A stretch of 52,340 nucleotides of DNA, taken from Firmicutes bacterium UBA1393. Its GTDB lineage: Bacteria; Bacillota; DTU025. Positions 18,230-25,997 of this stretch are shown piece by piece. The notes under the pieces are model-generated. The model was not told the DNA's origin and did not search any database. It worked only from the letters and a program-made list of their open reading frames with translations. How positions within the stretch are numbered: the stretch's first letter is position 1; every line of letters begins with the position of its first letter. The DNA lies in the NCBI GenBank assembly GCA_002305255.1, contig DBQN01000065.1, positions 1-52,340 on the forward strand, read 5' to 3'. The translations under genes were made by a program, and so were the position numbers.

Positions 18230-20523
18230 AGCTTGACACCTCCCTTGCCCCTGCGTGCAGACTGACGCGCCCGACCGTATGAACCGGGAAGCACCTGCCT
18301 GACCCTGTTGATGACGACAAGCAAACCCGGTCGCGACGCCGGCACGACAATCTCCCTCATGATTGCCGCAGGCCCGATCCCCCATGCGAGTCCGGCCTCG
18401 ACCTCGTCCCTATTGCACGGTGCCAGACGCCCGGCTGCCAAGCCAGTGGCTGCGCCGAGCAGTGCACCAATCAGGGCGAACGGCCAGCGGCCATAGCCCA
18501 CCAGGTTGCCTCCGGCAATGGTTGCGCTGGCCGCCAGGGTCACTGCGCCCGCAATCGCGCAGTACACCACCGCATGCAATCTGTCGCGCCTCAGTCGCCT
18601 GCCGGGGCGAGCCATGGCAATCACGCCCGATGCCAAAGTCGCATGATCGATCACGAGCGCTGCGCCGGTCAGGACGATACACGTCATGCCTGCAATGGTG
18701 GCTCGCACGGTGGCGAGAAGCGCGCGCACCTCCGCACTCACCCCGCGCGACAGTAGTCCGGCTGGACCTGTGAACACAGTGTATCCATCGCCTAGCTCGG
18801 CGGCGATCGCCCTGGTCACGGAGTCTGATGGCGCTTCAGCGCGCACGACGAAGCTTGCCTCATCGTCGCCGCCCACCTGACCGTAAAGACTATCAACGGT
18901 GGTGATGAGCGCCAGCGCCTGTTCACCGGTGAGTTCAGGCGCGCTCGAGCGAAGCTGGGCAAAGGCATCGTGAAGCGCTGTGGAATCGAGGCTGGCCAAC
19001 GACTCAAGCTGTGCCCCGGCCTGGCCTACGGCATCACGCAGCGATGCGAGATCCATTGCCTCCAGAGCCCTGACCATCGCCTGAACCGAGACGGTAGCCT
19101 CAGTAATGAGACCTGCTCCGCCCGACACCTGCCCTGCCGCGCTCTCGATAGACGCAAGCTGCTGGCGGAAGCGGGCGATCTCGCCTCTCCACTTCGCCAA
19201 GTCTTCTATGAGCCCATCATAGCTGGATGTGATCAGCGAGACACCTGAAGCCACCGTCGACAGCCTGTCAAGGGCCTCGATACTCTTCTCCGCCAGGCTG
19301 GCGAGGAGCTTGACTCCGTCGAGACTGAGCGGTGCCACCCTGCCCGAGCTGTGGCTGTCGAGAGCAGCCTTCAACATCGCCACGGCCTGCTCGGCGCCGT
19401 CGAACGAGTTGAGCACGTCGCTCATGGCCTCAGCCTGCTCCGATGCGGCCCGCGCCGCATCAGCCACACCGGCCGTCGAGCCCTCTATGGCATCGATAGC
19501 CTTCTCCATCACCGACGACGCCGAAATCACCTCGGCAGGTCCGATGGACGTGCCGCGGTTGTTGGTGGCGTTCACACCACTACCACGATCCTCATCGTCA
19601 CTCGACGCAGGCACTCTGCCCGACACTACCACGCCCAACGCCGTGGAACCGTCGACTGCGGCTATCTCGGCCTCTGCCCTTCCGGTGCCGTAGTTCAACC
19701 ACACACGGTCTCCGGTCTTCACCGACGCGCCATCCTCCAGCTCAATCTTGACGCTGGGCGCCCATGACAGGGCGGCTCGGCGCAACACAGCCAGGGCCTC
19801 GGGGAGTCGACCGTCAGATGCATCTTCGTCGGCGTCCCACACACTCACCCGGTCTCGCACACTATCTTCCAGCCCTGCAGCGGCCCCGGTCTCGATATGC
19901 TTCAGGATCGCTTCACGCGAGATGTCGCTTCCGTCTATCGTCTGTACCTGCACTTCGTGGAACTCGTCTAGCAGGTCGTCGATGAGTTCCGATACCTCGG
20001 AGACGTTCTCTGCCGAGTCGAGCATCAGGTGCAGGCTGCTGCCGTCTCTCAGTGTGAACCGAACCCGATCCTCTGCCGCCAGAGCCTCCTGCAGTGCCCC
20101 TGCCGCTGCGCCTGATAGCCCTGATACCGTCACCTTTGGTTCTGCTACGATTGTCTTGCCGAGGTAGCCCGGAACATCTCCTATGGCGCCGAGCGCCCAT
20201 CTGAACTGGGCGGACTCTGTCCGATCCAGGTCTATCATGAAGTTCGTCCTGCCCAGTATGGTCATGCCCTCTGTCACGCCCGCCCATCGGGCTGACTTGG
20301 CCAGAGCTTTCAGAGCCTGCCTGGCCTCGAGTCGCATGTCGCTCCTGACATGGACGGCTATGTGGTGATCGCCCTCTTCACCCAGGATGCCGCGGGCTGT
20401 ACCGGCAAAGAAGCCGTGAGTGGCCCAAGCTACTGCATAGGCCACAGCTGAACCCAGCACGACTGTGGCAACGACCAGGGCGATGACCTCAGTCACGTAC
20501 CCTCTGCGCAAGAGAGCGTACAT
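18208..20523 (-). CDS. Unusual ABC permease with large coiled-coil ectodomain and EAA-like motif
   Basis: A 771-residue membrane protein. One N-terminal transmembrane helix (about 11-34) precedes roughly 580 extracytoplasmic residues: a mixed alpha/beta part, a short beta module near 270-310 (VKIELEDGASVKTGDRVWLNYG, faintly MCE-like), and a helical coiled coil (about 320-560). Three helices follow (about 620-700), then EAGLAWGIGPAAIMREIVVPASRP (about 709 on), which matches the EAA loop (EAxxxGxxxxxxxxxIxxP) by which importer-type permeases contact their ATPase. The 1+3 helix layout recalls FtsX/MacB exporters, which lack an EAA loop. The ATG at 20523 has GGGGGTGA just upstream. No named family is recognised; coupling to an ATPase gene makes an ABC permease the best call. 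Confidence 0.65.
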   Translation of the reverse strand: MYALLRRGYVTEVIALVVATVVLGSAVAYAVAWATHGFFAGTARGILGEEGDHHIAVHVRSDMRLEARQALKALAKSARWAGVTEGMTILGRTNFMIDLDRTESAQFRWALGAIGDVPGYLGKTIVAEPKVTVSGLSGAAAGALQEALAAEDRVRFTLRDGSSLHLMLDSAENVSEVSELIDDLLDEFHEVQVQTIDGSDISREAILKHIETGAAAGLEDSVRDRVSVWDADEDASDGRLPEALAVLRRAALSWAPSVKIELEDGASVKTGDRVWLNYGTGRAEAEIAAVDGSTALGVVVSGRVPASSDDEDRGSGVNATNNRGTSIGPAEVISASSVMEKAIDAIEGSTAGVADAARAASEQAEAMSDVLNSFDGAEQAVAMLKAALDSHSSGRVAPLSLDGVKLLASLAEKSIEALDRLSTVASGVSLITSSYDGLIEDLAKWRGEIARFRQQLASIESAAGQVSGGAGLITEATVSVQAMVRALEAMDLASLRDAVGQAGAQLESLASLDSTALHDAFAQLRSSAPELTGEQALALITTVDSLYGQVGGDDEASFVVRAEAPSDSVTRAIAAELGDGYTVFTGPAGLLSRGVSAEVRALLATVRATIAGMTCIVLTGAALVIDHATLASGVIAMARPGRRLRRDRLHAVVYCAIAGAVTLAASATIAGGNLVGYGRWPFALIGALLGAATGLAAGRLAPCNRDEVEAGLAWGIGPAAIMREIVVPASRPGLLVVINRVRQVLPGSYGRARQSARRGKGGVKLCSECKT

Positions 20524-20571
20524 GCAGCTCACCCCCGTTTCAACAGGATTATACCATCGGGGGTGAGCTGC
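20524..20571 (-). repeat. 14-bp inverted repeat enclosing a promoter and the permease ribosome site
   Basis: Perfect arms GCAGCTCACCCCCG at 20524-20537 (plus strand) and its complement at 20558-20571, with a 20-base spacer. In minus-strand mRNA the downstream arm is CGGGGGTGAGCTGC, which contains the Shine-Dalgarno of the permease gene and ends at its ATG. A stem would bury the ribosome site, while the spacer carries a promoter. Confidence 0.85.
20548..20556 (-). promoter_or_regulatory. Extended -10 promoter inside the inverted-repeat spacer
   Basis: The minus strand reads TGGTATAAT, a perfect extended -10 element (TGnTATAAT). No good -35 is present 16-18 bases upstream, which extended -10 promoters can tolerate. 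Initiation about seven bases downstream would give a leader of only 15-20 nt that keeps the Shine-Dalgarno but lacks the first hairpin arm. Confidence 0.6.
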
Positions 20572-20616
20572 GAATGCCACTTATTTGGGCCTGAATTGGT
20601 AACTCCTACTCTATCT

Positions 20617-21300
20617 CTAGATCGAGAACACTATCTCCATTGACTTGCCTTCGGCCTCCAGGCGGTCTCTGTCAGTGTAGATGGTGGCCTTGTCGCACTT
20701 GATGCTCTCGTTGTCTTCACCCTTGATGGTGACGGCCCCCGACAGCACCACTGACTTGGCGGATGATGAGTACACTGCGTGATCGCACTGAGCCGTCTGG
20801 CCGCCCTTGCCGAGTGTCACTTTGCCGTCAGCCTCGAAATCCTGTGTGGCCGTGGATATCTTCAGTGTGCTGCATGCTAGGGTGATGGTGCTGGTAACGG
20901 GCTTGCCGGCAGCGTCTCGTTCCTGCTGCTCTTCTAACTTTGTGAGACGGACGTTACCCGACATCGTGGCCTCATCGGCCTTCATGTTGATGTTCATGGC
21001 GTCGGACGTGAGCCTAACATCGCCCTGCACAAGCGTCACACCGCCGGTGAGTAGTGCGGTTCCTGCCGACATGTTCACCGTGGCTTTGTCGGCGGTGATC
21101 CGAATATCGTCGTATTCGATGCTCAAACCGCCCTCGATGATGGTGTCGCCCTTGGCGCCCTGGTGAGTGAGGCGGCTATCTGCAGTGACCTTAACCGTCT
21201 TCGCCGCCGCCGCCGGTAACGACAACAGCACGCAAGGCATGACGACTGCCAGCGTCAGCGCCAGCACCAGCAGCGCCCTCCTGTAAAACCCTGATCTCAC
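20617..21300 (-). CDS. lptA: LptA/OstA-like periplasmic lipopolysaccharide-transport protein
   Basis: Periplasmic bridge protein whose beta-jellyroll units stack between LptC and LptD to carry glycolipid across the periplasm. Signal peptide, then OstA-like repeats: residues alternate in the pattern DIRITADKATVN, DVRLTSDAMNIN, with GG turns between strands, typical of the LptA_N fold. The spacing of GGAGGG favours the GTG at 21300 (six bases) over an ATG at 21306 that directly abuts the ribosome site. It follows lptC by 44 bp. The protein is a little longer than the E. coli one (185 residues), with an extra jellyroll-like stretch. Assignment by fold pattern and neighbours is firm. Confidence 0.88.
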   Translation of the reverse strand: MRSGFYRRALLVLALTLAVVMPCVLLSLPAAAAKTVKVTADSRLTHQGAKGDTIIEGGLSIEYDDIRITADKATVNMSAGTALLTGGVTLVQGDVRLTSDAMNINMKADEATMSGNVRLTKLEEQQERDAAGKPVTSTITLACSTLKISTATQDFEADGKVTLGKGGQTAQCDHAVYSSSAKSVVLSGAVTIKGEDNESIKCDKATIYTDRDRLEAEGKSMEIVFSI

Positions 21301-21344
21301 GCTCATCCCTCCGATCCATGCTCTGTGGCTCTGTGTTGGGTCAG

Positions 21345-22007
21345 TCACTCATCCAACTCGAACTCGATGGTGGTAGGCCCCGAAGACTCAAACGACTCCG
21401 TCGTAGGGTCGAACACGATGTTGTCGCCTGTCACCGTGACTCCTCTCTTCGAGTCGGCCAGCTTCAGCAGCATCTCGCCGGCATAGTGGATCCTGTCGGC
21501 CGACACATCAAGCTGCAATGAGTCGACGGTGGCCTCTCCTGCACCGGTGGTGATGACAGCCTCACCCGGCACCACCGCCTTCGACTCCGCCGGCTTCCAT
21601 ATGACCTGTTCCGTGCGGAGCATTGGCTTTCCTTCCTGCCAGAACTCGACTCCTCCGATCAGTGCGAGCTCCTCGTTTCGCCTGGTATACCGCCCCTGAC
21701 CGGCAGTAAACGTGAGGTACGGCGCCCCGTCGCGCATGATCTCGCCATGGGTGATGCCGTCCATGGTGGTAACATCTCCGCGCCGTCCTGACCGCACCGA
21801 GTCGGCCTCGATAACCCATGCGGTCACGCCGTCGGCAAGCCCCTGAATGGTGGCACCAGAGATGTGGAGCCGTACGTCACCGTCGGAGCCAGAGCGAGTG
21901 CCGGCAGATGTGGGCTCGGGCCTGTTAAGCACGAAGCCGTACAGGTACAGGCCGGCCACGATGGCCAGTGCCGCCGCGACCACTACCTTCACGACACGCG
22001 TGCTCAT
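21345..22007 (-). CDS. lptC: LptC-like membrane-anchored lipopolysaccharide-transport protein
   Basis: Single-pass inner-membrane protein that accepts glycolipid from LptF/G and hands it to LptA. One N-terminal transmembrane helix (residues 5-26, VVKVVVAAALAIVAGLYLYGF) is followed by an LptC-like jellyroll: VRLHISGATIQGL, TWVIEADSVR-like strand pattern, GRYTRRNEELALIGGVEFWQEG, and a repeated second unit (LQLDVSADRIHYAG, GDNIVFD). At 220 residues it is near the family size. GGAGGAG precedes the ATG by four bases. It sits between the LptFG-LptD ORF and lptA, the expected order for the pathway. Confidence 0.88.
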   Translation of the reverse strand: MSTRVVKVVVAAALAIVAGLYLYGFVLNRPEPTSAGTRSGSDGDVRLHISGATIQGLADGVTAWVIEADSVRSGRRGDVTTMDGITHGEIMRDGAPYLTFTAGQGRYTRRNEELALIGGVEFWQEGKPMLRTEQVIWKPAESKAVVPGEAVITTGAGEATVDSLQLDVSADRIHYAGEMLLKLADSKRGVTVTGDNIVFDPTTESFESSGPTTIEFELDE

Positions 22008-22049
22008 AGGCTCCTCCTCCCGATTCTCTCAGCCGGGCTGCCTCGCCGG

Positions 22050-25000
22050 CTAGTTTGTGAAGATGATTCCGTCTTCGCCCAGTCCGAAACCTAGGGGCAT
22101 TCCCGGCAGGGCCTTGAGGCGGAACTCCAGCCATACTCTGCCTGTAGTGTGATCGTACATGAGCGATACTTCGCGGCAGTGCAGGTCTCTGGTCACGCCC
22201 ACGTTTCCCCTGGTGAAACCGCCTTTCACCACGTCGTACACGGCGGCCCACTGCAGCAGCCAATCAGGCGAAAGCCTCAGGTCGGCCGATGTTTCAAGCC
22301 GAGACAGCCTTGATGCGGTGAAATCGTACGTCGCGCCTGCCTTCACGTTGATCTCTGGCTTGGGCGAAGCCGACACCTTGAACGTGGCTGTGTTGTGGCT
22401 TGTCGACGCCGGGTAGAACTTCCCGGTGGCCTCAAGCGATATTCCCGGCCTCGGCGATGCCGAGGCACTGGCGGTCACGGCCCCGAAGAGGCCTGTCATC
22501 ATGTCGTACGACGAACCCAGGCTCACCCTTGCCGGGCCCAGCGTTGATACGAGCGAGGCCGACACGACGCTGGAATCGGTCATCGTATCGAACCTGAATG
22601 GAGACTCGCCTGCAACGATAGATCCGGTGTACCGCACATCGAGACTGAGTCGCTCCGCCGGCGTAAGCTTAGCGCCGGCCGAGAAGGTCGCCCCTGCCCG
22701 CCCTGCCGATGCGTAGGAGTAGATGGCAGCTCGACCAGTGACGCTCGCATTCAGGCTCAGCCAGGGCGCAGGAGTGAGCGTGAGAACAGCGAGCGACAGC
22801 TCTGCCTCGCTCTTTGCCGACACGATCTCCTGCCTGATACCGCTTCGAATCGCATCTTCCTTGTACACTCCGAACAGCACTTTTCCGCCGACTGTCAGTG
22901 GCGCGGCGCCTAAGCGAAGCGGTGACAGGCTTGCCGTGAGCTCCGGTGCTCTTCTCAGCGACCGCCATGGAGGCGGTTGGGCCTCTTCATCATCCTCGTC
23001 GTCGCCGTCTTCATCTATGTACACCTGCTCCTGAAGGAGCGCGGTGTAGCTCAGATTCCCGACTGAAGTTGAAGCAGATGCCCTCAGGTTGATAACGTTC
23101 TGTTTCACCACGTCGTTCACGCGGTTGAGCCGGTAAGATCCATCTGCCACCAACTTGATGATACCGCCAAGCGTCGAAGAGTGCTTCAGCGAGGCAGTGG
23201 TGAGCTGAGAGTCGGTGACGGAATCGACATCCTTATGCGACAACGTCATGCTCGTTGACGCGTGGTCGCCGCTGCTCTTGAACGACAGCGTGTAGGTGTT
23301 GTCTTCAGAAGGCGTCCCGGCCTGTACGTAGTCACGGTAGGCATAGCTCGCGGCTGCGGAAGGACCGTCTCTGATCTCGCCGTCGATGGCAAGCTTCAGA
23401 CTGGTGTCGACAGAAGCCGTCGATCTGTTGAACAGCTCATAAGCTGACAGGTTCAGATTGTAGTTGCCGGGCGCGTATGTGTGGTCGATGCCCAGCCCAG
23501 GCCCGAGAAGTTGAAAGTAGTCGAGGCGTATCTTGCCCCTCGATTCCGGACTGACGGTGTAGTTGGTCTCGGTGCGTACGTACCAGCCCTCCAGCGCGCT
23601 CCAGCCGACCTTGGGCATGGAGAGACCTTCGCCCTCTTTGAGGGGAATGGTCAGCTTGGGCAGGCGGAGGAGCCTCAAACTGCCCTCGTAGTACGAGACC
23701 CCGTACAGCACCACTCTGTCGTCAACGTATAGGTCAAGCGACTCCACCGACAGCCGATAGTGCGGTTTCTCCAGCTCGCACGATGTGACGCTCGCATCCT
23801 CAAGGTGCAGCACATCGCCTTCCCGCGAAAGCTCTGTGCCTGCGACATAGAGAAAGCCCTCTACCTGATCGAGCTTGAGCTTCGCACGGGCACCGCCTAC
23901 CGTCACATCGCCCGTGTCGATGTTGACCTCTGCTGACTCGCCGGCAAGCTCCTCCTGCCCCTCTGTGATGACCACGGCGCCCACGAACAATGCGGTCTTG
24001 GCCTTCACATCGATCTCTGCCCTGTCGGCCTTGATGACTGTATCATCGAAGGATACCTGCACGCCACCGCTGGCAGTCCAGAGCCCTGACTCCCCGTCGT
24101 ACACTATCTGCTCGGCGGTAACATGGAACGGCTTGCCGCCGGCGGCCTGCGCCGAGACGGGCACAGCCAAACCCAGCAGAAGCATAGCCACGAGCAAGAG
24201 CGCCATGGCCGATGGAGGCGTGGGGGGCGTCGGTGGTGTGGGGGGTGCCGGGCGCCGACGGCCGCGCCGGGGCCTCCGGAGTCCATCCACCCTCGCGATC
24301 AGCACCGCCCCCACGCTGGCCAGTGCGATGTTGGGAAGCCACGCGGCAACAAGGGGAGGAAGTATCCCTTCCACGCCAATCGACTTGCTCACCGCTGAGA
24401 TCACGTAATAGCCGAGGGCCAGCAGCGAGGCCGCGATAACGCCGAAGTAACCTCCCGCGCTCCGTGGCGACTTGGTGATTAATGGCGCACCGACCATCGC
24501 GAGCACCAGTGCGGCCAGCGGCTGCGCACCTCTGACGTGGTAGTGGACCTCAAGTCCGCTGACACGGGTGCCGCTCCTCTGGAACAAGTCGATGGTCTGT
24601 TTCAGCTCGGCCCTAGTCATCTCGGAGGCTTCCTTCTGGCTGGAACTGAAACCCTGCATGGTAGAGTCCATGTCGACATTCAACTCGTCGAACGCGATGA
24701 CCATGGTTACTCGACCCAACCGGTCTAGCTCGTGGATGCGTCCGTTCTCCAGCACCCACGTGCCCTCATCGATTCGGCCCTTTGCGGCAGTGAGCAGGCG
24801 CGGGAACGGCGCAGCCTCTGTCTCATAGATCATGACCCGCTCGATGACGCCCGCGTCACGGTTCACATGGCCTACGTAGAAGAACCGCTCACCGGGAGCG
24901 CGGAAGAATATGTCCTGCTCCACTGCGGGCATTGACTCACCGTAGACTATCTCTCTCAAGATCCTCTGAGACTGGTGGTTGGCCCATGGGACGATGTTCT

Positions 25001-25355
25001 CGCTGAGCAAGTACAACCCACCGCTGGCAACGGTGGCCAGCGCCAGGAGAGGCAGTATCAGACGCGCGAACGCCACGCCGGCTGCCCTAATGGTAGAGAG
25101 CTCAGAGTCTTTGGCGAGGCGCCCCAGGCAAAGCATCACAGCGAACAGGACCGCGATGGGACCCGCATCTAGAACGATGCCCGGCAGACTGTAAGCGAGC
25201 ATACGCACTACAGCCAGCACGGGCACGTCTCTCTGCACTATGAAGTCTACCAGCATGAACAGCTGGCCGCTGAGGACAATGATGATGAATGCCGCGATAC
25301 ACATGGCGAGAGGCGCAATGAACTCACGCACCACATACCTGTCGAGGATCCTCAT
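22050..25355 (-). CDS. LptF/G permease fused to LptD through an internal signal peptide
   Basis: One uninterrupted 1101-codon frame. Residues 1-365 are a complete YjgP/YjgQ (LptF/G) permease: MRILDRYVVREFIAPL start, three N-terminal helices, a periplasmic domain, three C-terminal helices (VLAMVGAPLITKSPRS is typical). A basic stretch (RRPRRGRRRP) and a proline linker (TPP repeats, to 383) come next. Residues 384-405 form a textbook signal peptide (MALLLVAMLLLGLAVPVSAQA). From 410 is an OstA jellyroll (VTAEQIVYDGESGLW, KADRAEIDVKAKTALF), then from about 530 a beta-barrel to the end, i.e. LptD. No Shine-Dalgarno precedes Met384; upstream is C-rich. The barrel ends FTN rather than Phe. LptF/G acts in the inner membrane and LptD in the outer one, so the product is probably cleaved at the internal signal site. 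Confidence 0.85.
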   Translation of the reverse strand: MRILDRYVVREFIAPLAMCIAAFIIIVLSGQLFMLVDFIVQRDVPVLAVVRMLAYSLPGIVLDAGPIAVLFAVMLCLGRLAKDSELSTIRAAGVAFARLILPLLALATVASGGLYLLSENIVPWANHQSQRILREIVYGESMPAVEQDIFFRAPGERFFYVGHVNRDAGVIERVMIYETEAAPFPRLLTAAKGRIDEGTWVLENGRIHELDRLGRVTMVIAFDELNVDMDSTMQGFSSSQKEASEMTRAELKQTIDLFQRSGTRVSGLEVHYHVRGAQPLAALVLAMVGAPLITKSPRSAGGYFGVIAASLLALGYYVISAVSKSIGVEGILPPLVAAWLPNIALASVGAVLIARVDGLRRPRRGRRRPAPPTPPTPPTPPSAMALLLVAMLLLGLAVPVSAQAAGGKPFHVTAEQIVYDGESGLWTASGGVQVSFDDTVIKADRAEIDVKAKTALFVGAVVITEGQEELAGESAEVNIDTGDVTVGGARAKLKLDQVEGFLYVAGTELSREGDVLHLEDASVTSCELEKPHYRLSVESLDLYVDDRVVLYGVSYYEGSLRLLRLPKLTIPLKEGEGLSMPKVGWSALEGWYVRTETNYTVSPESRGKIRLDYFQLLGPGLGIDHTYAPGNYNLNLSAYELFNRSTASVDTSLKLAIDGEIRDGPSAAASYAYRDYVQAGTPSEDNTYTLSFKSSGDHASTSMTLSHKDVDSVTDSQLTTASLKHSSTLGGIIKLVADGSYRLNRVNDVVKQNVINLRASASTSVGNLSYTALLQEQVYIDEDGDDEDDEEAQPPPWRSLRRAPELTASLSPLRLGAAPLTVGGKVLFGVYKEDAIRSGIRQEIVSAKSEAELSLAVLTLTPAPWLSLNASVTGRAAIYSYASAGRAGATFSAGAKLTPAERLSLDVRYTGSIVAGESPFRFDTMTDSSVVSASLVSTLGPARVSLGSSYDMMTGLFGAVTASASASPRPGISLEATGKFYPASTSHNTATFKVSASPKPEINVKAGATYDFTASRLSRLETSADLRLSPDWLLQWAAVYDVVKGGFTRGNVGVTRDLHCREVSLMYDHTTGRVWLEFRLKALPGMPLGFGLGEDGIIFTN

Positions 25356-25392
25356 CGCGCCATCCCCCGTGAACGCCTTACGACACGCGCTC

Positions 25393-25848
25393 TTACTTGA
25401 CTCCGCCCTTCTTCAGCACGGCATCTGTCATATCGATTCCGCCGAGGTGAACTACGCTATCATCAATGACAACGGTCACTCCCTTTTCCTTGGCGACCGC
25501 TGCGATGGCAGCCTCAAGGGCCTTCTGGGCGGGATCGAGCTGAGTCTTGGCATAGTCATTGTACTTCTTGTTGTACTGCTCCAGCAGAGCGGCCTGAGCC
25601 TCTTCATCCTGCCCAGTCGCCTTCGAGTTCAGTTCCTTCTCGAGGGTGGCCTTCTGCTTGGCGATATTCTCCCAGGCAGTCTTCATTGCGGGGAACTCCT
25701 GCCCCAATCTGGAGCCGCTGAGCTTTCCGATTACGACAGGTTCACCGGCCGCATTGAGTACTGCAAGGTTGCTTATTCCCAATCCGATTCCCACCAAGAG
25801 AGAACAGATGAAGAGCGTCAGTATGGCCTTGGGCAGTTTCCTAAGCAT
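25393..25848 (-). CDS. skp: OmpH/Skp family periplasmic chaperone
   Basis: Small periplasmic chaperone that holds unfolded outer-membrane proteins on their way to BamA. N-terminal hydrophobic segment (about 8-25), then a lead strand EPVVIGKLSGSRLGQEFPA, a pair of long helices (AMKTAWENIAKQKATLEKELNSK and the return helix), and the closing strand GVTVVIDDSVVHLGGIDMTD, the OmpH pattern. Usual family length (151 residues). The ATG at 25848 has AAAGGA at good spacing; a second ATG at 25857 directly abuts that site. The N-terminal segment lacks a clear cleavage motif, so it may stay membrane-anchored. It is the first gene after a good promoter and precedes the LptFG-LptD ORF by 38 bp. Confidence 0.85.
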   Translation of the reverse strand: MLRKLPKAILTLFICSLLVGIGLGISNLAVLNAAGEPVVIGKLSGSRLGQEFPAMKTAWENIAKQKATLEKELNSKATGQDEEAQAALLEQYNKKYNDYAKTQLDPAQKALEAAIAAVAKEKGVTVVIDDSVVHLGGIDMTDAVLKKGGVK

Positions 25849-25900
25849 CAAAGTCATCCTTTCTTACATGCCAGTCAAGCAATTGATAGGGTACCGTCGT

Positions 25901-25929
25901 ATTATACAACACCACTCCAACAGTGGCTA
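25901..25929 (-). promoter_or_regulatory. Promoter for skp-lptFG/D-lptC-lptA
   Basis: On the minus strand TAGCCA (25924-25929), 17 bases, then TATAAT (25901-25906). A perfect -10 with a fair -35 in the gap between bamA and skp gives a leader of about 45 nt. It would let the Lpt unit be expressed independently of bamA. Confidence 0.6.
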
Positions 25930-25997
25930 GGGCACCTGCGATCAGCCTGCCAACGGTCAGCCGTTCTGTTCAGCCCACACCGGGCTGGGTGGCCGCA

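Noticed and set aside
24200..24300. Treating LptF/G and LptD as two ordinary separate genes
   Set aside because: No stop codon separates them and no ribosome site precedes the internal ATG; as read, it is one frame. Kept as a fusion, with sequencing error noted as the alternative.
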